A DNA stretch of 64,000 nt from Nicotiana tabacum (lineage: Eukaryota > Streptophyta > Magnoliopsida > Solanales > Solanaceae). The notes beneath the pieces are model-generated. The model worked only from the letters and a program-made list of their open reading frames with translations. It was not told the DNA's origin and did not search any database. Every line of letters begins with the position of its first letter. Position 1 is the stretch's first letter. The position numbers were made by a program, and so were the translations under genes. The DNA lies in contig NC_134102.1 of NCBI RefSeq assembly GCF_000715075.1, positions 47,749,348-47,813,347 on the forward strand, written 5' to 3'. Of the stretch, positions 58,193-64,000 are shown piece by piece.

Positions 58193-58766
58193 TGCCTCAC
58201 TATTACCCGCTTAGTACTTTTAACAGGGCGTCCTTATGACTGTCAGAGCTCATTAATAGATCTATGATGGATATTTGTGTTGGAGTTTTCTTCAACTGCT
58301 CTTCCACAGAATACTCTTTTCTCGACATTCATTTCCAAAACTCAGCAGCTTCTGGATCTGTTATGTTCCTCCTTGGAATTTGTTCTCTCCCCGGATTTCC
58401 TCGATTAACATCTTTAGGGGTGTAGCATCTCCCAGACCTAGTCATACCGTGGGCTGCAGCAGAGTCTGTCATTTTGGCCTTTCCCTTTTGTTAGTAGGTC
58501 CATGGGACGGTTTTGTACTCCCGATCTTCTTCATCTCGAGTAGCATTGGCAGGTTGCTGCAGATAGGTCTAAACCGTCACTGTAGGCCTTAGTTGTACTG
58601 TAATGATCGGAGCCTTTTGAGGAGGGATCCAAGCAGCTTATGCATTTCCTATAATGACAATTGTTCCCTTTAGGTCATATTCTTCATCTAATGTGACCAT
58701 GTTAGCTCTATGGTTTAGATAATTTGGCAGTGAGTTGCGATTCACATTAGGTGGTGTTTGAGTGCA

Positions 58767-60557
58767 CTAAATGGCTCCACTCTTGATTAGGGTTTCAATT
58801 TCATTTTTTACCTTGAAACAATCTCCAGTGTCATGCCCAGGTACATTAGAATGATACACACATCTTTTAGTGGCATCAAAATATTTGGAGGGATGTTCAG
58901 GAACCCTTCCCTCAATTGAGTGTATCAATCTTGTTCTTCTCAACCTTTCAAACAATTAGGCCAGAGGCTCAGCAATCAGGGTACAAGTACTAGGACCCCT
59001 CTTTTCAATGTTGGGACGAAGGCGTGGTGCATAAGTAGGTTGGTTCTGATGAGTAGTGGTTTGGACATGATCATATGGTCGTTGTGGGTTTTGGTTGTTG
59101 TTAGCTCGAGGAGGGTTGTATTGTGGTTGAGGATGGTAATATGGCTGGGTATTACAGACTGGAGCATAAGTGGGTGGTGGTGAGTGGTTTTTTGGGGAAT
59201 AAGAGGTGCTTCCATGAGGTGGGTTGGGTTGGTAGTAAGGGATGACTGTTGAGACCTCCTCTTTCTTCTTCTTTTGGGCTACCGATTGACCCTGACTGGA
59301 TGGCCTTGCTGGCTACTTCTAGTGCTACCATGGATTGTACTTTACTAGATTTTATGCTCTCTTCTGAGAAATCTCCCATCTTGACGATCTCAGGGAAATT
59401 TTGACCCATCATTCCTATCATCTTTTCAAAGTATATTCCCTCCTGGGCTCTAATGAAATACTTGGTTAGTACACTGTCATCCAGCAGAGGTTGCGCCCTG
59501 GAAACCTCCGACCTCCACCGTCGTGCATATTCTTGAAATGACTCAGATGGTTTTTTCTGCAAGTTCACCAGTGCAAACCGATCAGGAGTGATCTCTGTAT
59601 TGAATCGAAAACGATTCATGAAGTCCTCCTCCATATCTTGCCAAGTTCTCCAATTTCGCGGATCTTGTCGAGTATACCAGGTGAGTGCTTCTTCCATCAA
59701 ACTTCTTATAAATAACTTCATCCTTGGCTTCACGTTCCCCCCCACTCCGACTAACTTATCACAATACGCCCTCAGATGTGCATGAGGGTCCCCCGTCCCA
59801 TCGAAGATATCAAACTTTGGGGGTTTGTACCCTGTTGGCATATCCATATCTGGATGAATACACAGGTCCTCATAGTCCAACTTTTGCTTCCTCGGTCAAC
59901 TTGGAGACTCTTCATTTGCCTTCTCAACATTTGTAACTGCTAAGATACTGATTCTTCTTACTTACGACTGACTTGTCTCTTCATCTCGGCATATTGGTCA
60001 ATCTCATAAGGCACCCTGACTGTGACAGGTGCTGTAAAGGTAGGTTCAGAAATGGAATATATAGGAGGAACGTACCACTTATGGGTGGCAGCATGTGCCA
60101 CAGGTATGTGCTGGTTAGTGGTGAAAGTGACTCCATCACGAGGAGGGGTAGTTGCATTAGTGGTAATAGGCGGGTTCTGTGATGTCTGAGTGTACTGTGG
60201 TACATAAGGAGTGTGAATAGGGGGATTTGGTGGGTTAGCGGGGGTTACTGGATGTGTGACTTGAGTGGTGGGAGTTGAAGTTGGGGTGTTGTTATTTTGG
60301 CTTTATGTGGAGGGAAAGTATGGAAGTGAATCTAAAGAAGGGAATCTAGGTGGCTGAGGAAGTGTTGTCACAGCTAGGTTCGCCAGTTCTCTGATATGCT
60401 GCACCTCCTCCTTTAAGGACTCCATTTTGTGGGCCATCCTGCCCATGTGTTCATCATTCCTAGTGCTGTCGTTTTCCCCCGATCGCCTCAGACTGTCGGG
60501 TATGACCAGAGCATGTTCAGTTGTGTCTTTTGTGGCTGACATCTTTCCCTTTGACAT
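58767..60557 (-). pseudogene. Gag of element C
   Basis: The N-terminus carries MSKGKMSATKDTTEHALVIP and a coiled coil (MAHKMESLKEEVQHIRELAN). The capsid frame (59152-59880, 242 codons) has YKPPKFDIFDGTGDPHAHLR, LFIRSLMEEALTWYT, WRTWQDMEEDFMNRFRFNTE and SFQEYARRWR, the classical retrotransposon gag motif series. The knuckle-like CVYHSNVPGHDTGDCFKVKN lies at 58830-58880. Frameshifts or stops separate the three parts (about 59890-60300 and 58960-59150). Confidence 0.87.
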
Positions 60558-60883
60558 TAGATTATATGGTGGCTCCGCCAGTTTTGGTCGAAAAATCCAA
60601 CTTTCTTTTCTTTTTTGGGGTTATAATAAAGCAAAAGAAATTAAGCAGAAAGAAAAGAAAAGGAGCAAAAGCCAGTTTTTTTATTTATATGAGCAAGAAA
60701 TCACACAGAGCAGATAATTCGTGCATTACAACTAGTGCATTCCTAGAATTCGCGGGGACCTCTCACTACCAGGGGTAGGCCTAATTCGCGGATTATTTGA
60801 CAAACATTTAGACTTGACACATTTAGATCCGAAACAATTTTTTTTTCATTGATAATTTGGACTGATACAAGTGGGAACAAGGG

Positions 60884-62508
60884 TTACATCATTGTTTCAT
60901 AGAACTGTATGGGCTTGGACAACTTGCCCTTTTGGAAAGTAAAAGAGAAAACTAGGGATAAAGATACAAAGTATGAAAGAGGGGAAATTAACCAACTATA
61001 ATAACCATCCCCTGAGTCGTTTCCCGTGCCCTTCTCTTCTTTTGGATCCTCTTCCAGATCCTCCTCCGGGTCTTCCTCAAACTCCTCCTCATCATCGTTG
61101 AATTCAGACTCCTCCTCCGGATCTTCTTCTGGCTCTGTGCTTGACTCTATCTGGATGCACTCCACTAACCGATCATCATCTTTAGCCAGTGGCAACATGT
61201 GGTCAATGGATCCTGGGACCACCTGACGATGCATTGATGTGGTCACAAGATAATACGGTAGGATCTCATGGTAAATCTGCAAAGCAACCATTGCATCCTC
61301 TAACCAGGCTGTACCCTCCCTGCTTGGCCGGGCTAGTTCTTCTTTTTCGTTTATCTAGATGTAATACTCGGGATTACATCATGAGTTTTCACCCATAGGC
61401 ATTGTTACCAGGTCATTCCACTCTTCTTGCAGTCTTCTTATACTGGGAATTGGGATCTGGCCATTGTACTCATCCTCGTATAGTGCCATCCTTGTCCAAA
61501 GAGGCACATCTGGATCATCCTGAATTGTCTAAGGACCCGCAGAAGTGAGTATGGTTGAATGCCTTCCAGTCCAATAAAATCAATGAAGTACTTCTGAGGA
61601 ATCCTCAAGATTGCCCTTCCACCTAACCAAGAGATTTTCCAGTTGATCCATTCTCCTGTCAGATTAGTCAGCGTTTCCCTCCATTCTTCTTGTCTATGTG
61701 GGGAGATCTAGTGTCTCATTCTTTCATTGTGGATGCGGATCATCTTGCTGACACCCACGAAGTAGTCAATGGTGGCCTCTCACTGGAAGAAGTGTTCAGT
61801 AGCCCAGATCTGAAGCAGCAAGTTACAACCCTTAAAGAAATCATACCCTCGTGCACATGCAGACAAAGCTCTCAACATCTCAGCTAACACCATCGGCACC
61901 ACAGTAGCTTGAAGATAGCCACGTAAGGTTGCTAGGACCACTGGTAACAGGTTGATGTTGATCCGGCCCCTTCATTATGGGAAGACCAATAATCCCAACA
62001 GAGCCATTGCGAAAGTGATAGGCCTGAGACTCTCCCACATCGCCCGGTCACATTGAAACTCCCCTGAATACCATTTATAGCTTTCGCAGTGCCCAAATCT
62101 GTCGAACATCTGGTCGAGGCTCACCTATCCATCCTTGATACTTTTGAGGCTTCTGTTGTTGGCAAGACCTAAGGAATCCAAGAACCGATAATCAAGCATA
62201 GTAACTGGCAATACTTGATTTCTTCTATTGAACGGAAGCTCCGTGAAACTTGTGACTTCTTCCAATGTCGGTACTAACTCACAGTCGGCAAATTTGAATA
62301 CCACCTTAGCCGGATCCTAAAATTCTATCAACAGGCGAGTGAGCACCCTATCTGCTCGGATGTTTATCAATGCAGTTAATGCCCCCAAGTGAGTCTGAAC
62401 CTCATCTCCGTGTTCCCGACGAATATTCTTCCACCACTGTTTCAACGTATGTGTTGCTCCCATTACCATGCTAATTTCAGGGATATTTTGGTTGATTTCC
62501 ATTTTCAA
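60884..62508 (-). pseudogene. Extra ORF1 upstream of gag in element C
   Basis: From ATG 62508: MKMEINQNIPEISMVMGATH, then LKQWWKNIRR. After a TAG in place of a probable Trp it continues as FADCELVPTLEEVTSFTELP, YRFLDSLGLANNRSLKSIKD and FAMALLGLLVFP. This resembles the uncharacterised, plant-mobile-domain-like ORF (possibly the DUF7745 type, from memory) that precedes gag in Ogre/Tat elements. The C-terminal part (60884-61291) has a strongly acidic Glu/Asp run. Many stops are present. Its role in the element is unknown. Confidence 0.7.
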
Positions 62509-63080
62509 TGGTGGGTAAAAGAAAGATATTTTGGTAAGTGTTTGCTTCAGATCCTTAAGTGTCTTGTCATGTTTGTTTGTCTTTCTACAGAAATTATATC
62601 GTTGTGTGCATGACCCGTTGACATCAAGGTGGGTTTCCTAATTGTGTGTCGGTACCGAGGGCCGACTCACCTAAGGTTTATTCAGTATGACCTATTTTAC
62701 TAGAGTAGAGTGTTTCCAACTTTTGAATTAGACCGAAGGCTGCGACAAGTTATGTCAGTTGACCTGACAAAGACATTCTCTGAAACTAGAGAGTTTTGAA
62801 AAGAAGGTTCGGAGGGGTGTAAAAGACAACCCTCGCGTGCCATTGTATGTGATAGTGTACGGCCAAGAATCGATTGGAAGAAATGTGATGACAATGTGTA
62901 TGAAGCAGTAACAAACAAAGGTGTAGCAGCAATAAGCATGTTGATCATAAAGAGCAAATAATTATAAAGACAAAATAAAGCAAGTAAGCATGTAATTTCA
63001 ATTTCAACTATAATCAAAGCAAGGTATAAATCTAGAGGCCAAATTTGTCTAAGTCTGCTAAGGTCAAAATCTAAGTGTGA
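62509..63080 (-). other. 5' leader of element C
   Basis: Between the PBS and ORF1 no coding sequence is recognised. The frame at 62700-63101 has no family motif. Confidence 0.55.
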
Positions 63081-63100
63081 TATCCCGAGCAGAGTCACCA
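63081..63100 (-). other. Primer-binding site of element C
   Basis: The minus strand reads TGGTGACTCTGCTCGGGATA next to the LTR end. It resembles the Arg-tRNA-type site reported for Ogre elements (from memory). I did not verify the tRNA match. Confidence 0.65.
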
Positions 63101-64000
63101 TGTTGTTGCACCCTATTTTGCACTAATCAAGACAGGATTCAACTTGTGGTTTCTCTGTTGTCGATGAAAGAGAGTCGCCACCTAATATTTAAAGTTATAC
63201 TAGGGTACCTATTTAATTACTAAGTTATGTTCATTATAGGTCTGCGAACCGGTAAGATTATGGGTACGGGTTTTTGTTCTTCTAAGGGGAAGGTGTTAGG
63301 CACCCCTTAAAATCTACTTGAGGTAGATCCATAGGACTTAGACTAATTTTAAGGACTCAGTTATTTATACTATGCTTAATTACTACCGTGGCATGGCTTA
63401 CTATATATTAAAGGGAGTATATGTAAGACTTAGAAGGGATGAGAGATTGTAAAAGAGTTATTGAAAGTTAAGTTCTGAAAGTAAGTACTTTGAAGAATAG
63501 ATGCTAGTATAATTTTAAAAAATGTTTGTAAGAAAATGATTTTAAATGTACCTTGGTTTTAGAAATTCTGAAAAAGGTGAATCTTTGAAAATTCATTTGG
63601 GTGATCGTTCGTTACTGTTTTCATAAAACAATCTGGTTTCATTTTTTGTTAGCAAAGACTAGTGATTCTTTCCTAATTTTCTTTGAAAATGGGTTGTTGT
63701 TCTGATTAAGGACCTGAGCTTCAAAAATCTTTAACAAAGTGAGTATACAAGATGAACAAGTTATAATTAACGGAGGCGAAGATTATTACTAGATATTTCC
63801 CTTTAAGTTCTATATTAAAGTTTGCCTATGTTTCATGTAATATAAAGTATGAAGATAAAGCACATAATCTAATATATGAGTGTTGAATACATGATGATAA
63901 GACAACAAAGGCACTAAGAAAAAATAATGAAGGCAGTAAACCAATCTATGGAAATAATGAACAATAACGAAAGAAGTAGGGAGAGAAGACTGGACTCTGA
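63101..64000 (-). repeat. 5' LTR of element C, first 0.9 kb
   Basis: It matches 48102-49050 base for base with scattered transitions and a few indels, for example a missing 40-base block near 63475. It runs off the window. Confidence 0.88.

Larger units (their letters stand above)
48102..64000 (-). mobile_element. Large Tat/Ogre-like retrotransposon C (right end outside window)
   Basis: Direct repeats at 48107-49050 and 63106-64000 (CACCCTATTTTGCACTA onwards) are the two LTRs. A PBS at 63081-63100 and a PPT at 52759 make it a minus-strand element. The order is ORF1, gag, protease, RT, RNase H, second RNase H, truncated integrase, then a long 3' region and a 4.65-kb LTR. The extra upstream ORF, dual RNase H and long LTR are Tat/Ogre marks. 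It lies in the 5' LTR of B. The left border is certain to within a few bases, with GTACC as candidate target-site bases. Confidence 0.88.

Noticed and set aside
61026..61226. A serine-rich frame on the plus strand
   Set aside because: It is the complement of the Glu/Asp-rich run of ORF1 in element C (GAG/GAA codons read backwards).

Overview
This window is plant nuclear DNA made almost wholly of nested LTR retrotransposons. I found no convincing host gene, tRNA, rRNA or CRISPR array. The element types (Tat-lineage Ty3/Gypsy with two RNase H domains and extra ORFs, Tekay/Del-like chromoviruses with 1.5-3 kb LTRs, and a gag-position ORF resembling the 'putative plant transposon protein' family) suggest a large dicot genome, most likely Solanaceae and possibly Nicotiana. 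The lineage calls rest on motifs. The taxon is inferred from remembered repeat families.

Left part (1-18365). A truncated minus-strand Tat element (T, 1-6597) keeps protease, RT, dual RNase H and only the end of integrase. An intron-containing ORF lies antisense between its integrase and its 3' LTR. Next comes a minus-strand Tekay-like LTR (D, 6598-16160) split by a non-autonomous element (A, 7112-14964) with a perfect CAAAT target-site duplication (TSD). A has two LTRs of about 1.35 kb and one 370-codon ORF. One of its LTRs is split by a solo LTR (S, 12087-14041, TSD GCTAC). Two older minus-strand LTR/leader fragments follow.

Middle part (18366-36089). A plus-strand element (E) has a 5' LTR, an initiator-Met-type PBS, a non-coding interior, a PPT and a 3' LTR. 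Its 5' LTR holds element K (21017-27616, TSD ATAGT), whose PBS-interior-PPT segment runs backwards relative to its outer LTR ends. This creates a near-perfect 384-bp inverted repeat. A further LTR (F) sits inside E.

Right part (36090-64000). The 3' LTR of E is cut by LTR G, G by LTR H, H by chromovirus B (39457 onward; gag, protease, RT, RNase H, integrase, chromodomain, all decayed), and the 5' LTR of B by a large Tat element C (48102 to beyond the window). C keeps ORF1, gag, protease, RT, an in-frame 504-bp duplication, two RNase H domains and half an integrase. From E to C this is a five-level stack, open at the right edge.

All pol genes carry stops, frameshifts or deletions. The most unusual items are the inverted interior and LTR hairpin of K, the spliced antisense ORF of T, CG-rich motif arrays shared by LTRs of different lineages, and loss of the integrase core from both Tat copies.
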